Positions 15,413-23,943 of a stretch of DNA of 39,927 nucleotides are shown here, in pieces. A program made the position numbers and the translations under genes. Position 1 is the stretch's first letter, and each line of letters opens with the position of its first letter. The notes below the pieces were generated by a model. The model worked only from the letters and a program-made list of their open reading frames with translations. It had not been told where the DNA came from and ran no database searches. The DNA comes from Acidimicrobiia bacterium (GTDB lineage Bacteria > Actinomycetota > Acidimicrobiia > UBA2766), in contig JADZDR010000028.1 in NCBI GenBank assembly GCA_020850945.1, positions 1 to 39,927 on the forward strand. Direction: 5' to 3'.

Positions 15413-16878
15413 ACCGCAGCGTCCTCCTCGTATCCACCTACGACCTCGGCCGCCAACCCCTCGACCTCGCCGTGGCCGCGGCAGCCCTCCGTGCCGCCGG
15501 CCACGACGTTCGCTGCCTCGACCTCGCCGTCGAGGAGTGGGACAGCTCCGACGTCATGTGGGCAGACTGCCTCGCGTTCTCGGTCCCCATGCACACGGCC
15601 ACCCGCCTCGCCTTCGAGTGGGCCCGGCGCGCCCGGACGGAGGCTCCTGCCACGCCCATGTGTGCGTTCGGCCTCTATGCCTCCGCCGCGGCTGAGACCG
15701 GCGGCCTCGATGCCGCGTTCGGCGGGGAGTACCTGGCCGGCCTCCTCGCCTGGGTCGAGGCGCCCGGCCCGACGCGCACAGCCCGGGTCGACACGCGCCC
15801 CGCGCCACCCATCGTGCCGGACCGCTCCTCCCTGCCCGACCTGGGCCGTTACGGCCGGCTCGTCATCGGAGACGACGTGAAGATCGTCGGCGCCGTGGCC
15901 ACGTCACGTGGCTGTCCGAGCCGGTGCCGGCACTGCCCCGTGCCCGTCGTCTACGACGGCCGCGTCCGGGTCACGCCGGAGGACGCGGTCGCGGCAGACG
16001 CCGATGTCCTCGTCGAGGCGGGAGCGACGCACATCACCTTCGCCGACGCCGACTTCCTCGGCGCCCCGCACCACGCCATGCGCTGTGTGGAGGCGATCCA
16101 CGCACGGCATCCGGGCGTGACGTTCGACCTCACGGCCCGTGTCGACCGCCTCCTGCGCCACGCCGACGTATGGCCGCGGCTGGCCGCATGGGGTTGCACC
16201 CACGTCGTGTCGGCCTTCGAGTCGACCGATCCGGCAGTGCTCCGCGCCCTCGACAAGGGGCACACCCCCGGCGACATGCACCACGCCGTGATCCTCCTGC
16301 GGGAGTACGGCCTCGAGATCCGGCCATCGTGGCTGCCCTTCACGCCGCTGACGACACGGCACAGCCTCGTCGACCTCCTCGACTTCGTCGAGGCCCATGA
16401 TCTCGTCCACAACGTCGACCCTGTCCAGTACTCGGTGCGCCTCCTCGTGCCACCAGGCTCACTCGTGCTCGAGACCGAAGCCTTCGCGTCGAGGCTGGAC
16501 GCATACGACCCCGCCGCCCTCACGTGGCCGTGGTCTGCAGCCGACCCTGCCCTCGACATTCTCCAGAGAGATATCGCCGCCGTCGCCGAAGCCGGCGCCG
16601 CACGGGCCGAACCGATCCCTGAGACGTTCGGAGCCGTGCGGTCCCTCGTCGACGCCGCGGCCGGCATCCCGTCACCGCATCGCGTCGAGGTGCTGTCCCG
16701 CGGGCGGGGCGTTCGTCCCCAGCCGACCGAGGCCTGGTTCTGTTGCGCCGAGCCGACCACCGCCCAGCTGGGTGGTCTAGGCCCGGCGGAGCACGACGCA
16801 GCCGTGCCGCGGGAGGTCGACCACGACAACCCCCCGGGCGACGGAGTGGTGTTGTCCCGACCACACGTCGACGAGTGA
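15409..16878 (+). CDS. CCAEP-tail radical SAM protein with B12-binding-like N-terminus
   Basis: A 489-residue radical SAM enzyme. Residues about 1-125 look like a cobalamin-binding-type Rossmann domain (SVLLVSTYDLG, AAALRAAGHDVRCLDL). The cluster motif CxxxCxxC is C169-PSR-C173-RH-C176. TIM-barrel strands follow (THITFADADFLGAPH, TFDLTARVDRL, THVVSAFESTDPAVLRALDKGH). Near the end is FCCAEP (C445, C446), matching the family I recall as CUAEP/CCAEP-tail radical SAM (seleno)protein, in which the second Cys is selenocysteine in some members; here it is TGC. The GTG start overlaps the ATP-grasp stop. The frame runs 40 residues beyond CCAEP into the antisense of the GH36 gene, which is suspicious. 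The reaction is unknown. Confidence 0.85.
   Translation: MNRSVLLVSTYDLGRQPLDLAVAAAALRAAGHDVRCLDLAVEEWDSSDVMWADCLAFSVPMHTATRLAFEWARRARTEAPATPMCAFGLYASAAAETGGLDAAFGGEYLAGLLAWVEAPGPTRTARVDTRPAPPIVPDRSSLPDLGRYGRLVIGDDVKIVGAVATSRGCPSRCRHCPVPVVYDGRVRVTPEDAVAADADVLVEAGATHITFADADFLGAPHHAMRCVEAIHARHPGVTFDLTARVDRLLRHADVWPRLAAWGCTHVVSAFESTDPAVLRALDKGHTPGDMHHAVILLREYGLEIRPSWLPFTPLTTRHSLVDLLDFVEAHDLVHNVDPVQYSVRLLVPPGSLVLETEAFASRLDAYDPAALTWPWSAADPALDILQRDIAAVAEAGAARAEPIPETFGAVRSLVDAAAGIPSPHRVEVLSRGRGVRPQPTEAWFCCAEPTTAQLGGLGPAEHDAAVPREVDHDNPPGDGVVLSRPHVDE
16755..16777. terminator. Hairpin at the convergent gene ends
   Basis: GACCACC (16755-16761) pairs with GGTGGTC (16771-16777) around GCCCAGCTG, directly past the GH36 stop (16777-16779) and inside the radical SAM tail. 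No T-tract follows on either strand, so a terminator role is only possible. Confidence 0.3.
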
Positions 16879-18759
16879 CGCTGCGTCCCCCAGGGCGGGA
16901 CACACCGTGGAGAGGTCGACCTCCCGTGTCCGCGGTGAGTCCTCGAAGTTCGCGACCATCACCGTGTCGGCCCCGCCGGGAGAACCGACGAGGGTCTCGG
17001 GCATGTCCCGGCGGAAGAGGTCGGGCACGGACCCGAGGCCGCCACCGAGGCGAGCAGCCGTGAGCACGATCTCCTCGCGTTCGGCGCCCAGATCCCGCAG
17101 GCGGTCGGACAGCACGAACATGCCGTCGCTCAGGCCGATCACGGACGCAAGGGCGCGGACCTCGTCGAGTGTGAGCCGGTTCCGCCGCTCCTTCACGAAG
17201 AGGCAATCAGGATCGTTGGACCAGAGGCGCCCGTGCATGAACGCGCGGGCGAGCGTGTTGCGGATCGCGTGCTTGGTCGCGAGACCGTGCCGGTCCTGCA
17301 TCACCGTCCGCGTGACGGGAAGCGACCACCACGGCGTCACGTCCTGGCCGATGCGCATCCCGTCCACCACCCCGACTGCCGGGCCGAGAGGACAGCCGCA
17401 ACCGAGGAGGAAGGCGTCCTCGCCTGCTCCTGCCCGGATCGCGTCGAGGCCCCGCCGCAACGCGTCCGCCCGTGTCGCCGTGGCGTCGTGCCGGTCGGCA
17501 GGCAGCGTGACCGCGTAGAGGAAGTCGAGCTTGAGGACGCGGTACCCCCAGTCGTACCTGATCGTGCGGGCGACCTCCTCGAGCCACTCGGCCACGTCGG
17601 GATGCGTCGTGTCGAGCGCCCACATGGGCCGTGTCTTCGACCACGCCGGGTTCCACAGCGGCACGACAGGCCTGCCGTCGTGGCGGAGCAGCCACTCGGG
17701 ATGCTCGCGTGCCGTCGCCGAGACGGGATCGGCGAGGAACGGCGCGAGCCAGATCCCGGCGTCGAATCCGGCCGCGGAGATCTTCCCGGCGAGGGCAGCC
17801 ATGCCGTCGGGGAACTTGGCGTTCGTGTCCAACCAGTCGCCGATGTGTGCCTGGTGGCCGTCGTCGATCATCACATAGTCGAGAGGCACACGGTCACGGA
17901 GGGACGCACAGCTCTCGAGGTTCTCCTCGACGGCCGCCTGTGTGACCTTCGTGTAGTAGTGGTACCAGGAGCACCACCCCGCCGGCGGTCTGCTCGGGAC
18001 ACGGGCATGCATGCGGGTGCCGAGCTCGTCGGCGAGCGTCGCCAGCACTGCCTCACCACTCGCGCCGGCCACGACACGCAGGACCTCGGTCTGGATCGTC
18101 TCGCCGGGCGGCAGCTCGATCCCGTCCATGTCGCACGTCGCCACGAGCGAACGCTGCACACCGCCGCGCACGTCGACTTCGATGCCGTTCAACTGGCGAG
18201 CGGAGGTGACGAAGCCGAAACCGAGCGCGACGCCGGGCCGTATCTCGATCGCCGTGAGGAGCTCCGAGCGAACGATCCCCGGTGTGCCCCGGGCAGTGTG
18301 CACGGGACTGCACGACGACACGCGGAGGATGTGCAAGGGCGGATCGCGGTCGACGTCACCCACGCGCAGCGTTCCCGTACCGCTCCATGATTGGTACCCG
18401 TTGCGGAACATCGCCCACTCCGCCGGGTCCGCCTCCTCGCCGTCGAGCGTGACGAACGGACCTCTGGCCTCGAGTGGATGCAGGGCCCACAGGCGCAGGG
18501 GTTCGGTCCGCGTGTTCGTGACGGCGAGTCGGACGGTCGCGCCCTGGCCGTCGGAGTCGACCTCGACAGTCGCGGGCAGGGGGTGGCGTTCGTCCCCGAG
18601 AGTCCGTGTCGACGCGGGGGAGAGGTCGTAAGCCCTGTGCACGAGCGGTGTGGGGCCGTACACGGCACCGGCCCCGAACGGTCCGACGGTGACGCGGCGA
18701 CCCGCGATCTCGAGCTCCAGGACGGGGCCAGTGTCGTTCGTCTCACGCAGCTCCGGCAT
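16777..18759 (-). CDS. Alpha-galactosidase-like glycoside hydrolase, family 36
   Basis: A 660-residue GH36/melibiase-type enzyme. A beta-sandwich N-terminal domain covers about 1-255. The TIM barrel starts at GWCSWYHYY (261-269), followed by LDYVMIDDGHQ and AGIWLAPF. The expected nucleophile is D412 in KLDFLY, and the acid/base is D473 in GMRIGQD, about 61 residues apart as in characterised GH36 enzymes. There is no signal peptide, so it should act on imported alpha-galactosides or related sugars. It starts at the ATG at 18759, 26 bases from the divergent aminopeptidase start, and its last 102 bases overlap the converging radical SAM frame. Confidence 0.88.
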   Translation of the reverse strand: MPELRETNDTGPVLELEIAGRRVTVGPFGAGAVYGPTPLVHRAYDLSPASTRTLGDERHPLPATVEVDSDGQGATVRLAVTNTRTEPLRLWALHPLEARGPFVTLDGEEADPAEWAMFRNGYQSWSGTGTLRVGDVDRDPPLHILRVSSCSPVHTARGTPGIVRSELLTAIEIRPGVALGFGFVTSARQLNGIEVDVRGGVQRSLVATCDMDGIELPPGETIQTEVLRVVAGASGEAVLATLADELGTRMHARVPSRPPAGWCSWYHYYTKVTQAAVEENLESCASLRDRVPLDYVMIDDGHQAHIGDWLDTNAKFPDGMAALAGKISAAGFDAGIWLAPFLADPVSATAREHPEWLLRHDGRPVVPLWNPAWSKTRPMWALDTTHPDVAEWLEEVARTIRYDWGYRVLKLDFLYAVTLPADRHDATATRADALRRGLDAIRAGAGEDAFLLGCGCPLGPAVGVVDGMRIGQDVTPWWSLPVTRTVMQDRHGLATKHAIRNTLARAFMHGRLWSNDPDCLFVKERRNRLTLDEVRALASVIGLSDGMFVLSDRLRDLGAEREEIVLTAARLGGGLGSVPDLFRRDMPETLVGSPGGADTVMVANFEDSPRTREVDLSTVCPALGDAASLVDVWSGQHHSVARGVVVVDLPRHGCVVLRRA

Positions 18760-18768
18760 CGTGGCGGA

Positions 18769-18778
18769 AGGGTACTTT
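18769..18778. promoter_or_regulatory. Overlapping bidirectional -10 boxes (leaderless promoters)
   Basis: On the plus strand TACTTT (18773-18778) lies seven bases before the aminopeptidase ATG. On the minus strand TACCCT (18774-18769) lies nine bases before the GH36 ATG. Both fit TAnnnT and share the same TA step. At such spacing transcription would begin at or within a few bases of each start codon, giving leaderless or nearly leaderless mRNAs. Confidence 0.5.
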
Positions 18779-18785
18779 CCGGAGG

Positions 18786-21371
18786 ATGAACCCGCACCGC
18801 CTCCCCCGCACCGCTGTCCCGTCGGCCTACGACCTCGACCTCGTCCCGGACCTCGAGGCGGGCGTGTTCGAGGGTGAAGTCACGATCCACTTCAGCCTGT
18901 CCGAGGCGACCCGTTCCATAGTCCTGAACGCAGCGGAGCTAGACATCTCCTCCGCACGCGTGGGCTCTCCGGGCGGGGACAGGTATGCGATCGGCAACGT
19001 GACCACCGATCCGGAGCGGGAGCGGGTCACGGTCGAGCTCGACTCGGAGCTCGAGGCGGGAGACCATCGGCTCGAGCTGGCGTTCACGGGCGTCCTCAAC
19101 GACAGGCTCTGCGGCTTCTACAGATCCGTGTACGAGGACGGCGAGGGTGTGCGCCACACCCTCGCCACGACGCAGTTCGAGGCGACCGATGCCCGTCGCG
19201 CCTTCCCCTGCTTCGACGAGCCCGACTTCAAGGCACGCTTTCGGATCACGCTCGACATACCCGAGGCGCTCGCCGCCTACTCCAACAGTGCCGCTGTCTC
19301 GGAGGCACCGTCCGAGCGCCGAGGTCGCAAGGTCGTTCGCTTCGCCGAGACCATGCCCATGTCGACGTACCTCGTCGCGTTCGTCGTCGGCAACCTCGAC
19401 GCGACCGCTCCCGTCGACGTGGACGGGACAGCGCTGCGCGTCGTGCACGCGCCCGGGAAGGCGCATCTCGCTGCGTTCGGGCTGGAGATCGGGGCGTTCT
19501 CGCTCCGGTACTTCTCCGACTACTACGGCATCCCGTATCCGGCCGACAAGCTCGATCTCCTCGCCATCCCCGACTTCGCGGCCGGGGCGATGGAGAACCT
19601 CGGCTGTGTCACGTTCCGCGAGGCCCTCCTCCTCGTCGATCCGGCGACGTCCACACAGGGGGAGCTCACGCGGATCGCGGACGTCGTCGCGCACGAGATC
19701 GCGCACATGTGGTTCGGGGACCTCGTGACGATGGGGTGGTGGAACGGTCTCTGGCTGAACGAGGCGTTCGCCACTTTCATGGAGGTCTCGGCGGTCGCGG
19801 TGTTCCGGCCCGAGTGGGAACGGTGGAACCAGTTCGCCCTCGAACGCAGCGCCGCCTTCGACGTGGACGCCCTCCGCAGCACGCGGCCCATCGAGTACCC
19901 GGTCGAATCACCCGAGGATGCCGAGGGCATGTTCGACATCCTCACGTACGAGAAGGGCGCCTCGGTACTGCGCATGCTCGAGCAGTACCTCGGCGCGGAC
20001 CGGTTCCGGGACGGCATCCGCCGCTACCTGCGCGAGCACGAGTACGGGAACACCGAGACGACCGATCTCTTCGACGCGATCGAGGCCGAGTCGGGTGAGC
20101 CGATCCGGCGCATGATGGACGGCTGGATCTTCCAGGGCGGCTTTCCCCTCGTGCGGGCCGATCTGCACGACACGTCGCTCGAGCTCACGCAGTCCCGCAT
20201 GCTGTACGGCGAGGCCGAGACCCCCGAGCGCTGGGAGGTGCCCGTGCTCGTGGATCTGCACCCCGGCACTCCCGATGTCCCCGGTGCTCGGGCGGGGGTG
20301 CGGACGGAGCGGGCGCTCCTTGGCGACGTCTCCGTCCGGATCGACCTCGAAGACGGCGATCTGCCCGTCGTGAACGCGGGCGGGCACGGCTTCTACCGCG
20401 TGCACAGGGACGGCCGTCTTCTCGCCTTGACCACAGCCCGCCTCGCTGACCTCGACCCGATCGAGCGTTACGCCGTCGTCGACGATGCGTGGGCATCCGT
20501 CCTCGCGGGGGAGGAGGAGGTGGCCGAGTTCCTCCGCCTCCTCGGTGCGTATGCGGAGTGCGCCGATCTCGACGTATGGCGTCTCATCGCCGCCTGCGTG
20601 GCGGGGGTGGATCGCCTCGTCGACGGGAGCGCACGGGATGCGTTCCGGCACCTTGTGCGGTCCCTGTTCGCCGTGAACATGGGGCGCCTCGGCTGGCAGG
20701 TCGGGGGCGACGAACCTGCAGTCACGCGCCAGTTGCGTGGCGTCGTCATCCGTGCGCTGGGGACGACGGGCGGGGACGACGCCGTGCATGCGCGTGCCGT
20801 CGAGGTCCACGCCGCATACCTCGCGGACGCACATGCCGTCTCCGGGGACGTCGCCGCGGCCGCGGCTGCCGTCGTTGCCCACCGCGGCGATGCCACGGAC
20901 TGGGACACGTTCGTGCAGCGGTCCAAGGAGGCGCCGACGCCGCAGGAGCAGATCCGCTACCTCCAGGCGCTCGTCGACTTCCCGCACGAGGCGGAGTATC
21001 GCCGTACCCTCGCCTACGTGATGTCGGACGAGGTGAGGACACAGGATGCGCCGTTCGTGCTCGCCGGCCTCGTCGGTCATCGTGAGCACGGTCCGATCGG
21101 CTGGGAGCTCCTCACCCGCGAGTGGGACGCGATCAATGCCCGTTTCCCCTCGAACACGATCGTGCGCCTCGTCTCGGGTGTTCGTGCCCTCGGCCTCTCG
21201 CACCCCGAGCTCGCGCCGGAGGTGCACGCCTTCTTCGCCGACCATGACATCCCCCAGGCCCGCCGCACGCTCGCCCAGCACCTCGAGAAGCTCGACGTGA
21301 ACGTCGCGTTGCGTGAGAGGGAAGCTGCCCGGTTGGGAGAAATGCTGGTTGCAGTTGCGGAGGATCGCTAG
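18786..21371 (+). CDS. pepN: Aminopeptidase N, M1 family zinc metallopeptidase
   Basis: An 861-residue aminopeptidase that removes N-terminal residues from peptides in the cytoplasm. The N-terminal beta-saddle domain occupies about 1-200. The exopeptidase motif GAMEN lies at 267-271. The zinc site is HEIAHMWFGD (H303, E304, H307) with the third ligand E326 in WLNEAF. The ERAP1-like helical C-terminal domain runs from about 520 to the end. Length and order are standard for actinobacterial PepN. The ATG at 18786 follows GGAGG directly, too close for normal Shine-Dalgarno spacing; with a -10 box seven bases upstream, a leaderless start is more likely. It converges with the lipoprotein gene across a structured intergenic element. 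Confidence 0.95.
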   Translation: MNPHRLPRTAVPSAYDLDLVPDLEAGVFEGEVTIHFSLSEATRSIVLNAAELDISSARVGSPGGDRYAIGNVTTDPERERVTVELDSELEAGDHRLELAFTGVLNDRLCGFYRSVYEDGEGVRHTLATTQFEATDARRAFPCFDEPDFKARFRITLDIPEALAAYSNSAAVSEAPSERRGRKVVRFAETMPMSTYLVAFVVGNLDATAPVDVDGTALRVVHAPGKAHLAAFGLEIGAFSLRYFSDYYGIPYPADKLDLLAIPDFAAGAMENLGCVTFREALLLVDPATSTQGELTRIADVVAHEIAHMWFGDLVTMGWWNGLWLNEAFATFMEVSAVAVFRPEWERWNQFALERSAAFDVDALRSTRPIEYPVESPEDAEGMFDILTYEKGASVLRMLEQYLGADRFRDGIRRYLREHEYGNTETTDLFDAIEAESGEPIRRMMDGWIFQGGFPLVRADLHDTSLELTQSRMLYGEAETPERWEVPVLVDLHPGTPDVPGARAGVRTERALLGDVSVRIDLEDGDLPVVNAGGHGFYRVHRDGRLLALTTARLADLDPIERYAVVDDAWASVLAGEEEVAEFLRLLGAYAECADLDVWRLIAACVAGVDRLVDGSARDAFRHLVRSLFAVNMGRLGWQVGGDEPAVTRQLRGVVIRALGTTGGDDAVHARAVEVHAAYLADAHAVSGDVAAAAAAVVAHRGDATDWDTFVQRSKEAPTPQEQIRYLQALVDFPHEAEYRRTLAYVMSDEVRTQDAPFVLAGLVGHREHGPIGWELLTREWDAINARFPSNTIVRLVSGVRALGLSHPELAPEVHAFFADHDIPQARRTLAQHLEKLDVNVALREREAARLGEMLVAVAEDR

Positions 21372-21378
21372 GTCCCCG

Positions 21379-21500
21379 CCAACCATGTGGGCAGCATCAA
21401 CCCTCTTTGGTGAGGGCGATCCAAGCCCACATCGCTGTTTCGGCCAAGCTGGGCAGGGTGAGCCCTCATGCGTGAGGGCGGAAACTGCCCACATGTTTGG
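21379..21500. repeat. Inverted pair of hairpin units with 16-bp terminal repeats
   Basis: The ends match as inverted repeats in 15 of 16 bases (21379-21394 CCAACCATGTGGGCAG against 21485-21500). Hairpin 1 pairs ATGTGGGC (21385-21392) with GCCCACAT (21425-21432) and CCCTC (21401-21405) with GAGGG (21412-21416). Hairpin 2 pairs TGGGCAG (21450-21456) with CTGCCCA (21485-21491) and GCCCTCA (21462-21468) with TGAGGGC (21473-21479) around TGCG. The two halves are inverted copies: stems agree, loops differ. It fills the whole space between two converging genes, so it may also act as a bidirectional terminator. Confidence 0.8.
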
Positions 21501-21502
21501 GG

Positions 21503-22720
21503 TTACTGCGGGGGGATGTCAGCGGCGGCGGCACCGATCGAGGGCGGAGGCCACGCGAAGGACGTGACGCCCTCGTCGACCGTGCGGGGGGCACGCAGCG
21601 CCTCGTCCGCGGCCGCCGTCGCCTGGACCGTGAGGGCACGCCGCGCCTCGTCCACGACGTAGGCCACCTCGTCGGCGCCGTTCCACGCCGTGGCGGGACG
21701 CAGCGCGACGAGGCCGTCGGCGAGGAGCTGCGGAGCAGGGCTGAGAAGGAGGTCGAGGCGCCACAGGCTGAGCGTGCGCACCGCCGGGTCGGGTGAGGGC
21801 GAGGTGAATGCGGCCGACTCCGCGGTCTCGACTCCGGCGAGGACCGCCGGATCCCGGTACTGGGTCTCGGGCTGGGCGGCCACGATCTTGATGGCACCGG
21901 CCTCGTCCACCTCGAACAGGCCGTTCACGGCAGGGTCGTACGTGGAGGCCGCTTCCGCTGCCACGACGGCGTTCGAGAAGAAGACGTCGTAGGGGGTTGC
22001 CCACGTCACCCCGGTCGCATTGCTGTTGCCCACGAGCTCGGTCGTCTCGCCCGTCTCGGCGTCCATGATCCCGATCTCGATCGGAGACGGTTGGGCCGGG
22101 GCGGACAGGAAGGCGATGCGGCGCCCGTCGGGTGACCAGGCGAAGAGGTCGTTCACGGTAGGCGGCGGAGCCATCTCGCGCTGGCCGCCGGAGGACGATT
22201 CGGCCACCACGAGGAGGCCTCCCGTGAGCTCACCCGGCACCACGAACGCGATGTTCGCACCATCGGGAGACCAGCGGGGGCTCCGCACGTACGGTTGCAC
22301 GGCATCCACGGGGACGGGGAGCAGCTCGGAGTGGACCAGCAACCGCGCGTTCGTGCCGTCGGTGTTCACGATCCAGAGCTCACCGCCGGGGTCCGTCGGC
22401 GTGGCGGAGCGCACGAAGGCCACCTGTGAGCCGTCCGGAGACGGAGCGGGCTGGCTGTCGTGGGGGCCGTCCGTGATCGGTTCGCCCGGGCTGCGTGCAT
22501 CCGGGGAGACGTGGATCCGCCCGTTCTTGGCGTAGAAGAGGGGGACCCCACCCGGTTCGGGCGGAAGCGTCGTCGTGGACGACGGCCCCGGTCCCGACCT
22601 CTCCGGGACCGACGACGTCGTGGGGTCGGGATCGTCGAGGTTCGTGCAGGCGGAGAGGACGAGGATCGCGGCAAGGAGGACAACGGTCGCGGCAGAGCGG
22701 GGAGGGGACCATCGCGTCAT
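21503..22720 (-). CDS. Lipoprotein with TolB/WD40-like beta-propeller
   Basis: A 405-residue predicted lipoprotein. The signal peptide (TRWSPPRSAATVVLLAAILV) ends in the lipobox LSAC with the lipidated Cys near residue 25. A Ser/Thr/Pro-rich linker follows. The body contains PD40-type propeller repeats: SPDGSQVAFVRS, SPDGANIAFVVP, SPDGRRIAFLSA, then diverged blades ending ADEVAYVVDEARRALTV. It is probably anchored on the outer face of the membrane; the ligand is unknown. LpqB-like C-terminal propellers are a possible relative. I start at the ATG at 22720 because a typical signal sequence begins there. A GTG at 22741 would add seven residues. No clear ribosome site is visible for either. Confidence 0.75.
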   Translation of the reverse strand: MTRWSPPRSAATVVLLAAILVLSACTNLDDPDPTTSSVPERSGPGPSSTTTLPPEPGGVPLFYAKNGRIHVSPDARSPGEPITDGPHDSQPAPSPDGSQVAFVRSATPTDPGGELWIVNTDGTNARLLVHSELLPVPVDAVQPYVRSPRWSPDGANIAFVVPGELTGGLLVVAESSSGGQREMAPPPTVNDLFAWSPDGRRIAFLSAPAQPSPIEIGIMDAETGETTELVGNSNATGVTWATPYDVFFSNAVVAAEAASTYDPAVNGLFEVDEAGAIKIVAAQPETQYRDPAVLAGVETAESAAFTSPSPDPAVRTLSLWRLDLLLSPAPQLLADGLVALRPATAWNGADEVAYVVDEARRALTVQATAAADEALRAPRTVDEGVTSFAWPPPSIGAAAADIPPQ

Positions 22721-22798
22721 GTACCGGAGCCTATGTGCCACCGGTGGGAATCGTTGTGCCAGCCTATCCTCGTGCAGCCAGAAGCCGGCCGGCAGCGG

Positions 22799-23923
22799 GT
22801 GGCGACGATCCAGCTCGCGGAGTCCTTCCTGGACGAGCTCCTACGACGGACGCGTCGGTCACCGCGCTTCCCCGCCTCGTTCTCCCAGCGCGTAGCCCTG
22901 CCGGCTCCGGCGGCCGGTGGCGCCGAGTTGAACCTCGACGTTCGAGAGACAAACGTGCAGTTGCGGCGCGGCACGCGGCACCGGGCCCGCATACGGGTGC
23001 GCATGCGCGGCCACATCCTGTGGGACATGGCGTTGCGTCAGGCAGCGCAGAACCTCGAGGTCGAGTTCACGTTGTCGGTCCGACCCGAGGTTGGACTCGA
23101 CTCGTCGGGCTCCGTCCGTCTCGGAGCCGACTTCTCACGCGCGCGGGTGAGCGAGGTCAGCCTCCAGATTCTCGACACGCCGTACGTGCCCGTGGCGGCA
23201 CCGATGGATCTGCTCGGGCCGTTCGGCCGCCGCGTCCTCGACACCGTGAGCCGGGAGGCGATCGGACTCTTCGTGCGCAGCCTCGGCGTCCGCGAAACGG
23301 ACCTCCTGGGTCCGATAGGCGTCTGGCTGGGTGTGCTCGGCGCCGATCCCGCCGGTAGCCGTGTCAGCGTGGACGACGGCCGGCTCGTGATCGACGTCTA
23401 CGACGCTGCTGCCCCGCAGGGGACGAGGCGTGAGGAGGTCGCGCCCAGCCTCGACCCGGTCCATGTGTCCATCGACACCCGGGCGGCACCGCGGCTCCTC
23501 GCCCACTGGGCCGGTGAGCTCACCCGGGAGGACCCCGCCGTCGAGCTCGACTCCACCCGCTTCGATTTCGTCGGGGACGAGGTGGTGATGAGCGGGCGCC
23601 TGCGACGTGTCGTACCGGGGCTGGGCCGGAACCGGCCTGTCGAAGCGGACGTGAACCTCCGCTTGAAACCGGAATGCGGCCCGGAGCATCTCACGTTCGC
23701 CGTGGGTGAGGTCGGGGTCGAGTGGACGTCGGTGCGGGCCGCGCGCCCGGTCGTGCAGCGGCTCGTGCAACGCTGGGTGTCCACCCGCCTGCGCATACCG
23801 GCGCTCTGGCAGCTTCCCGTGCCGTTCGTCACCGACCGCTCCTGGATCCTCGGGATCAGCGACATCGCGGTCGCTGATTCGGCCGTCGAGGTCGCGCTGT
23901 CCGCCTGGTTCGCCCCCGACTGA
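22799..23923 (+). CDS. Conserved-looking protein of unknown function, possibly two-lobed lipid-binding
   Basis: A protein of about 374 residues with no motif I recognise. It is rich in alternating beta-strand sequence with many Arg and Val residues (LNLDVRETNVQLRRGTRHRA, SLQILDTPYVPV). It seems to have two similar halves: about 40-215 and 215-374, each with long beta stretches followed by a helical or amphipathic segment. No signal peptide or membrane segment is visible. A two-lobed TULIP/BPI-like lipid-binding fold is a guess only. The start is uncertain: GTG at 22799 or GTG at 22772 (nine residues longer); the longer open frame further upstream is antisense to the lipoprotein gene. Confidence 0.6.
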   Translation: MATIQLAESFLDELLRRTRRSPRFPASFSQRVALPAPAAGGAELNLDVRETNVQLRRGTRHRARIRVRMRGHILWDMALRQAAQNLEVEFTLSVRPEVGLDSSGSVRLGADFSRARVSEVSLQILDTPYVPVAAPMDLLGPFGRRVLDTVSREAIGLFVRSLGVRETDLLGPIGVWLGVLGADPAGSRVSVDDGRLVIDVYDAAAPQGTRREEVAPSLDPVHVSIDTRAAPRLLAHWAGELTREDPAVELDSTRFDFVGDEVVMSGRLRRVVPGLGRNRPVEADVNLRLKPECGPEHLTFAVGEVGVEWTSVRAARPVVQRLVQRWVSTRLRIPALWQLPVPFVTDRSWILGISDIAVADSAVEVALSAWFAPD

Positions 23924-23943
23924 CGACAGAACCCCGCACTGCC

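Noticed and set aside
16741-16746. Selenocysteine in the radical SAM tail
   Set aside because: Both codons are Cys (TGT TGC); no TGA occurs at the position used by selenocysteine relatives.
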